Origin: Xylophilus ampelinus
GTDB lineage: Bacteria > Pseudomonadota > Gammaproteobacteria > Burkholderiales > Burkholderiaceae_C
Direction of reading: 5' to 3'
NCBI RefSeq assembly: GCF_901875635.1
Contig: NZ_CABFMN010000101.1
Coordinates: 1-53,198, forward strand
DNA length: 53,198 bases
Below the pieces are notes generated by a model, which worked only from the letters and a program-made list of their open reading frames with translations, was not told the DNA's origin and ran no database searches. Below are positions 26,863 to 34,859 of the stretch, in pieces. Numbering within the stretch: the first letter of the stretch is position 1; each line of letters begins with the position of its first letter. A program made the translations under genes and the position numbers.

Positions 26863-26947
26863 AAATAAACTAACGGATAACGAAATCCCCCTCGCCAATT
26901 CAACCTCCGTCTCCCACATAATTGACCCGCTGTCCGTTAGTTTATTT
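26863..26947. repeat. 15-bp perfect inverted repeat flanking 55 bp, just before recombinase
   Basis: AAATAAACTAACGGA (26863-26877) and its exact reverse complement TCCGTTAGTTTATTT (26933-26947) enclose 55 bases. The match continues imperfectly on both sides (CA.AAATAAA and ACGGA.A.CG). The right arm touches the ATG of the recombinase gene at 26948. Candidates are recombinase core/arm sites or operators for autoregulation. Confidence 0.7.
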
Positions 26948-28000
26948 ATGCTGTTGCCTCCCGATCGCGGTTTGACCGCCTCCCTGTTCGATGTTCAGCC
27001 TCCCGCCCGCGGGCCTGCTGCGGCTTGGCAGGAGGCATTCACGTCCTGGCTGGCAGACCAGCGCGCCAGTGGCTCGCTTCGACAGCCTGGCGTGACCGAG
27101 GTCTACCAAGCGATGTGGGTCAGTTTCTCCGGCTGGTGTCTGGGCCAGTCGCCTCGGGTCACACTCGAGTCGCTGGCGCTCGAGGATCTGCAGGCCTACC
27201 AGGCGGCCCGCTTCGGTCAGAAAGCGGCCGACCTGTCCCTGTCGCCACGCTATGTGCTACGCCTCATGCGGCTCATCGACCGGGTGCTGCGCCACCACGC
27301 CGCGCGGACCGACACCTTCCCGAATACCTCTGCCTCGGCCTGGGTCCTAGCCAACCCCGAGGTTCGCTATTCGGAGGTCGAGACCAAGGATCCCCTCCCC
27401 GAATACCTGTCTGCGCCCGAAGCGCGGCAACTCATGACGCATCTGTCGGCAGCCCGGCCACGTCCCGGCCGCAGCCGCGATGCCTTGGCCGCCATGACCT
27501 GGCAAGAGGTGCGCAATCGCGCCTCCGTGGCATTGCAGTTGGGTGCGGGTCTGACGCCTGGGGATGTGCGCGCGCTCGCGCTCGATTCGCCGATCGCGCA
27601 CGGTGGTCGCACCCGAGGCCAGATCTGGAAGCTGCAGGTGCCGGGCAATGGCACATCCAAGCCGAGGGAGACACCCGTCGCACCCTGGGCCGCCGAGCTG
27701 CTCCATTACTGGCTCCAGGTGCGCGCCGATGCCGGGGTCGTTGGCGAACACCTCTTCCCTTCTACGCGTACCGGCAAACCATGGCTTGCCAACTCTCAGT
27801 ACAAGAATGCGCGCCAGGTCCTAGAAGACGCCGGAATGGATTCCCGCGAAGGCGGATCTTTCCGGCTGCGCCACACCTTTGCCATGCGCCAGCTTCGGCG
27901 GGGCACGCCACCCGACCAGGTGGCCGCGTGGATGGGCGTCGAGCCGACAGAGATGAGGCGCTATGACCGCGTGCTGCCGGCCGCCGTCGACGTCGTCTAG
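26948..28000 (+). CDS. tyrosine-recombinase-like integrase with non-canonical catalytic residues
   Basis: The 350-residue protein has an N-terminal SAM-like core-binding domain (about 25-120: AWQEAFTSWLADQRASGSLR...) and a C-terminal catalytic domain. RLRHTFAMRQLRRG (about 309-322) matches the LRHTFAT box and RRYDRVLPA holds the likely nucleophilic Tyr. By alignment from memory, the first catalytic Arg (usually TGLR) is a Thr (GAGLTPGDVRAL), the box II His (HxLRHT) is Phe (FRLRHT), and the third His/Trp (LGH) is Val (MGV). It is either a divergent active family or a degenerate enzyme. It may serve plasmid multimer resolution or integration. It converges on the KorA-like gene with a ten-base gap. 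Confidence 0.8.
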   Translation: MLLPPDRGLTASLFDVQPPARGPAAAWQEAFTSWLADQRASGSLRQPGVTEVYQAMWVSFSGWCLGQSPRVTLESLALEDLQAYQAARFGQKAADLSLSPRYVLRLMRLIDRVLRHHAARTDTFPNTSASAWVLANPEVRYSEVETKDPLPEYLSAPEARQLMTHLSAARPRPGRSRDALAAMTWQEVRNRASVALQLGAGLTPGDVRALALDSPIAHGGRTRGQIWKLQVPGNGTSKPRETPVAPWAAELLHYWLQVRADAGVVGEHLFPSTRTGKPWLANSQYKNARQVLEDAGMDSREGGSFRLRHTFAMRQLRRGTPPDQVAAWMGVEPTEMRRYDRVLPAAVDVV

Positions 28001-28010
28001 TTCTCGCCGT

Positions 28011-28304
28011 TCACGCCGCTGAGGCGTGCCTTTCCATGTACCGATCGAATGCGCGTTGCGCGGCCTCGATCGCTGCCACCGGGCCGCGCAGCGTGACCTC
28101 CGCAGTTCCCGCCGGCATCGCGTCCTCGAGAACCGCTCGGCGAATGGCGTAGATGCGCTGATGGATCACGCCGTATTCCGCCTTGAGGAGCATGGGCTCC
28201 TCCTTGCCGATGAACAGGCGGTGGGCAATCTCCAGCGTCCGCGCGTCGAACCGCCGGCGCTTGGCGATCCGCGCCAACTCTTCTTCATCTATGGTGACGG
28301 TCAT
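28011..28304 (-). CDS. KorA/TrfB-family transcriptional repressor
   Basis: The 97-residue protein resembles plasmid global repressors of the TrfB/KorA family. The helix-turn-helix region is about residues 21-60 (ARTLEIAHRLFIGKEEPMLL, then AEYGVIHQRIYAIRRAV), followed by the LPEG-like segment DAMPAGTAEVTLRGP that matches the strand after the HTH in KorA of RK2. It is the last gene of a minus-strand control operon with ParA, ParB and a membrane protein, much as korA, incC and korB are grouped on IncP plasmids. Its likely targets are the palindromes in the divergent region 30454-30556. Confidence 0.75.
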   Translation of the reverse strand: MTVTIDEEELARIAKRRRFDARTLEIAHRLFIGKEEPMLLKAEYGVIHQRIYAIRRAVLEDAMPAGTAEVTLRGPVAAIEAAQRAFDRYMERHASAA

Positions 28305-28596
28305 GGCTCGGCAGTGACATGAACAGGCTCATCAGGCCCAGGTAGAGCCAGTAGAGCACAAGCGCCCCCACTGAGAACGCCAGCATGCCCCAACGCGGGA
28401 AGTTCGGGTCTCCGATCAGGAACCCGAAGACGAGCGTCACCAGAAAACCGAGCAGTGCAACCGGAACCAAGACGGCTCGCACGACGGGCTCGGCGAGTAT
28501 CAAAACAGCGCTCACGATCAAGCGCAGGATTTGAACGATCACAGCCGCGACCCACCACAAGCCTGCAGCCGGCACACCAAGCACATGGGCTGGCAC
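28285..28596 (-). CDS. small three-helix membrane protein in partition operon
   Basis: The 103-residue product has about three hydrophobic segments (VAAVIVQILRLIVSAVLIL, VLVPVALLGFLVTLVFGFLI, MLAFSVGALVLYWLYLGLMS) and a short basic/His end. It starts at a GTG 41 bases after the parB stop, without a clear ribosome binding site, and its 3' end overlaps the KorA-like gene by 20 bases. The function is unknown; small membrane proteins are common in plasmid control operons. Confidence 0.65.
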   Translation of the reverse strand: MPAHVLGVPAAGLWWVAAVIVQILRLIVSAVLILAEPVVRAVLVPVALLGFLVTLVFGFLIGDPNFPRWGMLAFSVGALVLYWLYLGLMSLFMSLPSHDRHHR

Positions 28597-28636
28597 ACCC
28601 GAGCGCCGCTGGGACCCAGTGAGTTTGAACGCTCTG

Positions 28637-29542
28637 TCATTTCGCTTCCTCCGTTGCCCAACACACCAATCTCAGGGCCGCGAGCGGGATCGCGCTGCGT
28701 GTGCCGTCGCCAAAACGCACTTCAGCAAGATCGCTGTCCTGCGCTTTCATGCGCAGCGAACCACGCTTGCCCTCATGCTCGACAACGAGAACCGTGCGCC
28801 CACCACTCCGGACGGAAGCTGGCGCTGCGCCAGCCTCAGGTGCCGCCGCAGACGCACACCCTCTTGCTTGCGAGATCAGCGCCTCCACATTCGCGCGATA
28901 GATCGGATCGCCACGCCGGAGCAATTCGCGCACGACATCCGGCTCCTGGCGGCCCACGGATACGAGCCTGTAGAGCGTCCGCACATCCTCACTGACCCGC
29001 CCATCCCTGACCGCCTCGAGAAGTTCGGACGACGCCTCGTTGAGCGCTGCAGCCTCGGTGATGAACGACCGCGGCTTGGCCAGGCGTCGCGCAATCTCGG
29101 AGCGACTGATGCCCTCACGCTCGCGCTCAGCAATGAACATCGCAAGGTCCATTGCGGACATGTCCTCGCGATGGAGGTTTTCCGCGGCTTGGGCGAACGG
29201 ATCCGTACGGTCGTCAAGAAACGCGGGCACCGTGGTCAAAGCGGCCTGCCGCGCAGCTCGAACACGCCGTTCGCCACGGTTCACGATGTATCGCTCTGCG
29301 CGCTCAGGATGGCGTCTCAACGAAACAGGTTCCAGCACGCCGTGCTGCCGGATCGACAAGCTCAGCTCGTCCAAGGACTCACGCTTGAAGCTGCGGCGCG
29401 GTTGCGCAGGGTCGAAGTCGATCACGGAGAGATCAACATGCACGGCGGCGGACGGATCCGAGACGCCTGTTCCGGCCGCCAGGAAGTCCGATGGCCGAAA
29501 CTGCGCCAAGCCGCTGAGGTCGAGAGCGTCAAGATCGCTCAT
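28637..29542 (-). CDS. parB: ParB/KorB-family partition and regulatory protein
   Basis: The 301-residue protein has the ParB N-terminal domain with IDFDPAQPRRSFKRESLDEL, and the CTP-binding box NRGERRVRAARQA at about 89-101. A central helix-turn-helix follows (ISRSEIARRLAKPRSFITEA). The C-terminal ~50 residues (VLVVEHEGKRGSLRMKAQDS...) look like the SH3-like dimerisation domain of KorB. It probably binds a centromere and acts as a repressor together with the KorA-like protein. Its start overlaps the parA stop (ATGA). Confidence 0.92.
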   Translation of the reverse strand: MSDLDALDLSGLAQFRPSDFLAAGTGVSDPSAAVHVDLSVIDFDPAQPRRSFKRESLDELSLSIRQHGVLEPVSLRRHPERAERYIVNRGERRVRAARQAALTTVPAFLDDRTDPFAQAAENLHREDMSAMDLAMFIAEREREGISRSEIARRLAKPRSFITEAAALNEASSELLEAVRDGRVSEDVRTLYRLVSVGRQEPDVVRELLRRGDPIYRANVEALISQARGCASAAAPEAGAAPASVRSGGRTVLVVEHEGKRGSLRMKAQDSDLAEVRFGDGTRSAIPLAALRLVCWATEEAK

Positions 29543-30339
29543 GCGGAAACCCCCTCTGAACTGGCAACCGGCTGCAGCTGGATCCGCTGCTGAAGCATCG
29601 TGAATGCTTCCTTGACCTCGAGACTGGCTTCACGCGCGGAACTCTTGCTCAGTTCCCACACGGCCTTCCCCTCGGCCAACGCTTCCGGAATCGCCGAGCG
29701 CGTTGAGATGCGCGCGGGAATCACGAAGTCACGGTAGCTGGCCACCAACTGCTGCACGGCGGCCTTCTGGCGCGCCGAGTGCGCGTTGAAGCGGTTCAGG
29801 ACGATCCCCGCCAGCTCCAGGCGCGGGTTGTAGCGCTGACGGACGCCGAACACCGTCTTGAGCATATCGGTCACGCCGTCGATGCTGTACTCCTCCAGCT
29901 CGATCGGGCACACCACGCGAGTCGCAGCGATCAAGGCCGCGCTCATGCGAAGGCCCAGCGCTGGGGGCGTATCGATGACGACCGTGTCGAACCGCCCCTC
30001 AAGCGCGCGCACAGCGCTGCGAAATGCAGGAATCACCACGTCCGGCTTGGTCAGTTCGATGTCCGCCAGCTGCTTGGACGCAGTGACCAGAGCGACTTTC
30101 CGCTCGCGGTCTTCGCCGGGCCCGATCTTGCTCGCATCGGTCCCAGAGACAAAGAGACTTAATGCCTGCACGCCGACGTCAAAGGCGCGCAAGGTCTTCG
30201 ACCCGTTGCCTTGGGTGTCGAGATCGATGAAGCACACGGACTGCCGATGCAGGTCTGCAAGCCACAGGGCGTAGAGGACCGACAGCGTCGACTTGCCGAC
30301 ACCGCCCTTCTGATTGCCAAAGACGACAACGTTGCTCAT
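29539..30339 (-). CDS. parA: ParA/IncC-type partition ATPase
   Basis: The 266-residue ATPase starts MSNVVVFGNQKGGVGKSTLS with the deviant Walker A motif KGGVGKST. Walker A' IDLDTQGNGSKTL and Walker B VVIDTPPALGLR follow. There is no N-terminal HTH extension, so it is of the small ParA/IncC type and autoregulation would rest on ParB/KorA. The start at 30339 has GGAGG six bases upstream; earlier in-frame codons add residues unlike the family. It heads the minus-strand control operon and faces the transfer region across a 270-base divergent spacer. Confidence 0.93.
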   Translation of the reverse strand: MSNVVVFGNQKGGVGKSTLSVLYALWLADLHRQSVCFIDLDTQGNGSKTLRAFDVGVQALSLFVSGTDASKIGPGEDRERKVALVTASKQLADIELTKPDVVIPAFRSAVRALEGRFDTVVIDTPPALGLRMSAALIAATRVVCPIELEEYSIDGVTDMLKTVFGVRQRYNPRLELAGIVLNRFNAHSARQKAAVQQLVASYRDFVIPARISTRSAIPEALAEGKAVWELSKSSAREASLEVKEAFTMLQQRIQLQPVASSEGVSA

Positions 30340-30453
30340 GCGAAACCTCCATGAACTGGCAGCCCTGCGCACGGGACTGCTTGCATTGACCTTCTTCGCT
30401 ACAAGACGTAAAGGCCTTTGCTGGTTGCTCAACAGTGCGATTGGCACTCCGCT

Positions 30454-30556
30454 AAACCAATAGGTTTCGAATGACGTGCTAGATCACACACAACGGTGTT
30501 CAGCGTAGCGATTGCGAGTATGCATGTCTAGTGCATGCTATAGCTCCTCTATAGCA
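30454..30556. promoter_or_regulatory. cluster of palindromes in the par/transfer divergent region
   Basis: Three dyads lie within about 100 bases: AAACC-AATA-GGTTT (30454-30467), GCATG-N7-CATGC (30522-30538), and the perfect TGCTATAG-CTCCT-CTATAGCA (30536-30556). The last two overlap. They are the natural candidates for binding by the KorA-like repressor, by ParB, or both, and may include the centromere. They do not match the RK2 KorA or KorB operators exactly. Confidence 0.5.
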
Positions 30557-30611
30557 ACGAATACGTTTCTCTTCGTTGACGTGATGGGCTACCTGGCCGA
30601 CATTTCGCGCC

Positions 30612-31226
30612 ATGCGATGTGAACCAAGCGTGGTCAAAGCCGGGACGGCAGGGTGGCGATGTGCGATCGCCGCCCTTGCGGCAGTGGTGGCGCTCTCGAC
30701 AAGTTTCGCTTCGGCCGCGGGTCCTGCAAACGCAACCACTCAGCGCGTCGTTCCCGTTGCGGAGCAGCGTGCGCGGGACACCGATCGCGTCGAGGTCCTG
30801 CGCCAGGAGTTGAGGAAGTCGGAAGACCTGCTGGCGTCGTTGGCTCGCCGCAAAGCCGAGCGCCTGGCCGCGGCCGATGCGAAAGGGGCAGCGGAGGCTG
30901 AAGACCAGCACAGCCGAACGCTCAACGATGTCGCGGCCTTGAAGCGGGAGCTGGGCGCCGCTGCGAACCAAGCCGGCCAGACCGACGCCGAGGCATCGCC
31001 GGCCAGAGCGGCCAGAGCGGCCAGAGCGGCCAGAGCGGTCAAGGCGAGCGTTCGCGCAGCCGCGCCGGCCGCCATGAAGGCGCCCTCCCCTCCTGCAGCC
31101 CCTTGGTGGGACGTTTACGGACGCGAACGCACGCAGACGCCGCCCGCATCCAGTCCCACACCGATCTCCCAGGCGCCCGCCTCAACCGCAGCGCCCACAC
31201 CCGTGTCAGGCCGTCGACTGGAGTAG
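30612..31226 (+). CDS. secreted coiled-coil, Ala/Pro-rich protein upstream of virB genes
   Basis: The 204-residue product has a signal peptide (about 1-36, ending ASFASA), then a heptad-type coiled coil (VEVLRQELRKSEDLLASLAR through LKRELGAAANQ). An Ala/Arg repeat follows (about 131-142), then a Pro/Ala/Thr-rich tail around APWWDVYGRERTQ. No ribosome binding site is seen before the ATG at 30612; a GTG at 30630 is an alternative. It is probably periplasmic and the first gene of the transfer operon. No family is recognised. Confidence 0.6.
   Translation: MRCEPSVVKAGTAGWRCAIAALAAVVALSTSFASAAGPANATTQRVVPVAEQRARDTDRVEVLRQELRKSEDLLASLARRKAERLAAADAKGAAEAEDQHSRTLNDVAALKRELGAAANQAGQTDAEASPARAARAARAARAVKASVRAAAPAAMKAPSPPAAPWWDVYGRERTQTPPASSPTPISQAPASTAAPTPVSGRRLE
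31001..31036 (+). repeat. four perfect 9-bp tandem repeats inside a coding region
   Basis: The unit GGCCAGAGC is repeated four times without a mismatch (31001-31036). It encodes an Ala-Arg-Ala repeat in the secreted coiled-coil protein. Being a multiple of three, copy-number change keeps the frame, so the tract could vary in length between isolates. Confidence 0.85.
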
Positions 31227-31300
31227 TGCCATGCAAGTAATGAAAGAACAGTTCACTTTGGTTCACAATTCAGGGAGCACTCACTCACACGCGCCCCGCC

Positions 31301-31657
31301 ATGGCCTCGACGGCACGGCCCAAGACCAAAATCAAGACATCAGCGAAGAGCGCCGCCACCCCTGCCCAGGCGGAGGCGACGGAGGCCTTGAGCGCACGGC
31401 CCACCGCGGGTGGAACGGTGACCCAGCTGGAATTCGTCCAACTGCTGCACAAAGGGTCGGTCATCGAGGTGGTGATCGCCGAGGTGGCGCAGGCCGTCTA
31501 CCAGTTGCAACTTGTGGTCGCCTGGCACTATGGGCGGCGAACGCTCATGACCTCCACGCGCCAACCTCGGGACTTCCGCAGCCTGGACACGCTCCGACGG
31601 CACCTCAAGACGCTTGGCGTGGGCAAAACCATCGTGCGGCTCGAGCTTCTGCCTTAG
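31301..31657 (+). CDS. plasmid partition-associated (ParC-like) protein, tentative
   Basis: The 118-residue protein has a basic, low-complexity N-terminus (MASTARPKTKIKTSAKSAAT) and a compact alpha/beta C-terminal domain (LEFVQLLHKGSVIEVVIAEV ... TIVRLELLP). The C-terminal part resembles small ParC-type proteins that accompany ParA/ParB on plasmids, from memory and with moderate confidence. No good ribosome binding site precedes the ATG. The virB2 frame starts 36 or more bases after its stop. An overlapping frame beginning at 31231 has a better ribosome binding site but a less protein-like sequence. Confidence 0.6.
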   Translation: MASTARPKTKIKTSAKSAATPAQAEATEALSARPTAGGTVTQLEFVQLLHKGSVIEVVIAEVAQAVYQLQLVVAWHYGRRTLMTSTRQPRDFRSLDTLRRHLKTLGVGKTIVRLELLP

Positions 31658-31692
31658 AGCTTCCCAGCGCATCCCAGGCCGAGGCCTGGATC

Positions 31693-31968
31693 CTGCGCGT
31701 TTCACTGCTGGCGCTCGCGGCTCTCTTCGCACTCGCGCCTGAGCTCGCGCTTGCCGGAAGCCCGTTCGCGACGGGCGCCCAAGCCACGCAGCAACAGCTC
31801 ACCTCCATCTTGACCCCCATCGCAGCGGTCGCCGTCATGGTGTCCGGCGCCATGGCCTGGTTCGGCCGCCTTAGCTGGTGGTGGATGGTGGCCGTCGTCA
31901 TCGGCACCGTCTTGGTCTTCGGCGGTCCCCAGATCGTCTCGTGGATCCGCGGACTTTTCGGCGTCTGA
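31693..31968 (+). CDS. virB2: VirB2-like pilin subunit (start codon uncertain)
   Basis: The product ends with a typical VirB2 prepilin: a signal segment (LRVSLLALAALFALAPELAL, cleavage after ALA-G), then QLTSILTPIAAVAVMVSGAM and a second hydrophobic helix WWWMVAVVIGTVLVFGG. It forms the conjugative pilus. No ATG, GTG or TTG occurs in frame between the upstream stop at 31657 and the signal segment. The coordinates use the CTG at 31693, which has GAGG nine bases upstream. The frame is open back to an ATG at 31231 with GGAG nine bases upstream, but that would overlap the 31301 gene entirely. Confidence 0.75.
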   Translation: MRVSLLALAALFALAPELALAGSPFATGAQATQQQLTSILTPIAAVAVMVSGAMAWFGRLSWWWMVAVVIGTVLVFGGPQIVSWIRGLFGV

Positions 31969-31978
31969 GGACAAGGGC

Positions 31979-32344
31979 ATGAGCCGCAACCAGGGCATCG
32001 TCGCCGACACGCTCTTCGTCGGCATGACCCGCCCGTCGATGATCTGGGGCGTCACCTACTCGGCCATGATGTTCAACATCATCCTCACGACCGAGTCCTT
32101 CATCGTGACGAAGAACCTCGTGTGGCTGCTGGCCTTCCTGCCAATCCACGGTGTGCTCTACCTGGTCTGCCTCTACGAGCCCCGGTTCTTCGACCTGCTG
32201 CAGCTCTGGGGCCGCACGCGCCTCCCGGCCATGATCAGCGGGAACCTCCGATTCTGGAAGGCGAACTCGTACTGCCCGTTGGCCATCGATCTGCCTGGCT
32301 TCTCGGGACGGCGGCGAAGCAGGACGTTGCCCTCGGTGATCTGA
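31979..32344 (+). CDS. virB3: VirB3 type IV secretion protein
   Basis: The 121-residue inner-membrane protein (MSRNQGIVADTLFVGMTRPS...) shows the VirB3/TrbD pattern: the N-terminal LFVGMTRPSMIWGVTYSAMM segment, two hydrophobic stretches up to about residue 65, and a basic C-terminus with NSYCP. The ribosome binding site (AGGACAAGGGC) sits right before the ATG. It lies eleven bases after virB2 and seven bases before virB4, the standard order. Confidence 0.9.
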   Translation: MSRNQGIVADTLFVGMTRPSMIWGVTYSAMMFNIILTTESFIVTKNLVWLLAFLPIHGVLYLVCLYEPRFFDLLQLWGRTRLPAMISGNLRFWKANSYCPLAIDLPGFSGRRRSRTLPSVI

Positions 32345-32351
32345 GCCATCC

Positions 32352-34859
32352 ATGCAGTTCCTGTCCCGCTCCGATGCCACCTTGCGCCGCGAGGTGAGCG
32401 CGGCCGCAATGATTCCCCTGGTCGCGCATGTCGACGAGCATGTGGCGCGCACCCGGGCTGGCGACTACGTCCAGACACTGCGTCTTTCCGGCGCCAGCTT
32501 CGAGAGCGCGGACGACGACGACATCAACAGCTGGCACGAGCGCCTGAACGTCTCCTACCGGAACATCGGCTCGCCCAACATCGCGATCTGGACCCACGTC
32601 GTGCGGCGCCGGGAGACAGGCTACCCGGCAGGCCGGACCGTGCCGGGCTTCGCCGACGAGGTCGAGCGCCGCTACCGCCAGAAGATGGCCGGCGAGCGGC
32701 TGATGGTCAACGAGCTTTACCTGTCGGTCGTCTACCGGCCGCAACCCACCAAGCTGGGCAACGCCGCGCTGCGGATCCTCAAACGGACGGACGCCGAGGG
32801 TGCCAGGACGGAGCTACGCGACTCCCTCGACGCCTGCACCAAGCTGCGTCAGGAACTGATGGCATCCCTGGAGCGGTATGACCCCGAGCCGCTGGGTGTC
32901 TACCGAATCGACGGCGTCGACGTGCTGTTCTCGTCGCTGGCCGAGTTCCATGGCCTGCTGATCAACGGCGAATGGCAGCGCATGCCCATGCCTCGCGCCC
33001 CACTCAACGAGGTGCTGGCCACGAGCCGCCCATTCTTCGGCAACGAGGCCATGGAGTACCGCACGGGCACGCAGACCCGGATCGGCGCCTTCCTGGGGAT
33101 CAAGGAGTACCCGACGCCGACGGCACCGGGCATGTTCGGCGCACTCCTGACGGCCCCCTTCCCTTTCGTGCTGACGCAGAGCTTCACCTTTCTGGCCAAA
33201 GGCACGGCCACCGACATGATGAGCCGACAGCACAACCGGATGGCCTCGTCTGGCGACCTCGCCGTCTCCCAAGCCGAAGAGCTCCGGGACGCCCTGGACG
33301 ACCTCATGAGCAACCGGTTCGTCGTCGGCGACCACCACTTTACGCTCCACGTCCTGGCGGACACCTTCGACGGCGTCAGCGAAGCTGAAGGCAGGCCTCG
33401 TCTCAAGCAACTCAACGACAACGTGGCGCGGGCGCGCTACCTCCTGGGCGACACCGGCATGGTCGTCGCCCGGGAGGATCTGGCCATGGAGGCCGCCTTC
33501 TGGGCCCAGCTGCCCGGCAACTTTGGGTACCGCACGCGCAAATCGCCGATCACCAGCCGCAACTTCGCGGCGATGTCCCCGTTCCACAACTTCCCTACCG
33601 GCCGCGCAACAGGCAACTACTGGGGCGATGCCCTGGCGATGTTCATGACACGCGCGGGCTCCCCCTACTACTTCTCCCTCCACGCCAGCGACCCGCGCAG
33701 CGCCGACGGCGGAAGCCGCCGGGACGTCGGCCATGTCACAGGGGTTGGACCGGTCGGTACCGGCAAGACGACATTTCTGGGCTTCTGCCTGATCGCGATC
33801 TGCAACCGGCTGGACGCCACCCAGGTCATCTTCGACAAGGACGAGGGCCTGCACATCCTCGTTCGCGCGCTGGGCGGCCAATACCTGCCCCTGAAGAACG
33901 GCGCGCCGACCGGCTGCAACCCGCTCCAGCTCGATGCCGGCGTTCCAGACAACGTCGAGTTCATGCGGCACTGGCTGCGGCGTCTCGTTCTGCGCTCTGC
34001 CGATGAGACCCTGTCGGTGCGGCAGGAGGAAGACCTCGACCAGGCGCTGCGCGGCACGCTCAAGCTCGATCCGCCGTTCCGTCGCCTGTCGCGGCTCATT
34101 GCGTTCCTGGACATCACCGATCCCGAAGGCATGTATGCCCGGCTGCGCAAGTGGTGCGCGTGCGAGGGCGGCGACTACGCCTGGGTGTTCGACAACGACC
34201 AGGACGAGATCGCGCCGCTGCTGGCTCGTCACAGCCTCGTCGGCTTCGACGTGACGGACTTCCTGGACAACGACGTCGTCCGAGCGCCGCTGACCATGTA
34301 CCTCTTCCACCTCGTGAACCGGATGGTGGATGGCCGGCCCCTGGTGTGCTGGATGGACGAGTTCGCCAAGCTGCTGAGCGACCCAGCCTTCGCGCGCTTC
34401 GCCAAGAACGGCCTGGAGACCTGGCGCAAGAAGAACGCCAACCTGGCGACCTTCACCCAGAGCACAAGCCACGTCCTGGATTCGTCGATCGCGCGCGCCA
34501 TCATCGAGCAGACCCCGACCAAGATCCTGTTCCCCAACCCGGATGCCGACTACCGCGAGTACACCGAGGGGTTCAACCTCACGGACCGCGAGTTCGCCCT
34601 CATCAAGCAGGAACTTGAGCCTGGCTCGCGCCAGTGCCTGATCAAGCAGAACCACGTGAGCGTCGTCGCGCAGCTGGATCTCAAGGGATTCGAGGACGCG
34701 CTGCACGTGATCTCTGGCCGCACCAGCAACGTGCGGCTCATGCGCGACTTGATGGCCGAGCACGGCCCAGACCCTGACCAATGGCTCGAGCCGTTCCGGC
34801 ATGCACTTTCCGGGCGATCCCTTCGCCCCCTTCCAACCCAAGAGGCGATCCATGCGTAA
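32352..34859 (+). CDS. virB4: VirB4 secretion ATPase
   Basis: The 835-residue ATPase energises pilus assembly and substrate transfer at the inner membrane. The N-terminal CagE/TrbE/VirB domain (about 1-420) is followed by Walker A GPVGTGKTTF near residues 466-475 and a Walker B region PLVCWMDEFAKLL near 655-667. The motif RKKNANLATFTQSTSHVLDS follows, as in other VirB4 proteins. Length is normal. The end overlaps the start of virB5 by eight bases (ATGCGTAA), so translation is probably coupled. A 736-codon antisense frame over this gene is a GC artefact. Confidence 0.96.
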   Translation: MQFLSRSDATLRREVSAAAMIPLVAHVDEHVARTRAGDYVQTLRLSGASFESADDDDINSWHERLNVSYRNIGSPNIAIWTHVVRRRETGYPAGRTVPGFADEVERRYRQKMAGERLMVNELYLSVVYRPQPTKLGNAALRILKRTDAEGARTELRDSLDACTKLRQELMASLERYDPEPLGVYRIDGVDVLFSSLAEFHGLLINGEWQRMPMPRAPLNEVLATSRPFFGNEAMEYRTGTQTRIGAFLGIKEYPTPTAPGMFGALLTAPFPFVLTQSFTFLAKGTATDMMSRQHNRMASSGDLAVSQAEELRDALDDLMSNRFVVGDHHFTLHVLADTFDGVSEAEGRPRLKQLNDNVARARYLLGDTGMVVAREDLAMEAAFWAQLPGNFGYRTRKSPITSRNFAAMSPFHNFPTGRATGNYWGDALAMFMTRAGSPYYFSLHASDPRSADGGSRRDVGHVTGVGPVGTGKTTFLGFCLIAICNRLDATQVIFDKDEGLHILVRALGGQYLPLKNGAPTGCNPLQLDAGVPDNVEFMRHWLRRLVLRSADETLSVRQEEDLDQALRGTLKLDPPFRRLSRLIAFLDITDPEGMYARLRKWCACEGGDYAWVFDNDQDEIAPLLARHSLVGFDVTDFLDNDVVRAPLTMYLFHLVNRMVDGRPLVCWMDEFAKLLSDPAFARFAKNGLETWRKKNANLATFTQSTSHVLDSSIARAIIEQTPTKILFPNPDADYREYTEGFNLTDREFALIKQELEPGSRQCLIKQNHVSVVAQLDLKGFEDALHVISGRTSNVRLMRDLMAEHGPDPDQWLEPFRHALSGRSLRPLPTQEAIHA

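Noticed and set aside
30440..30470. RK2-type KorB operator (TTTAGC-GCTAAA)
   Set aside because: Only one half-site (GCTAAA) is present; the local dyad is AAACC-AATA-GGTTT, which is a different sequence.
31231..31692. N-terminal extension of the VirB2 frame from the ATG at 31231
   Set aside because: Although preceded by GGAG, its sequence is shadow-like and overlaps the more protein-like 31301 frame entirely; kept as an alternative in the VirB2 finding.
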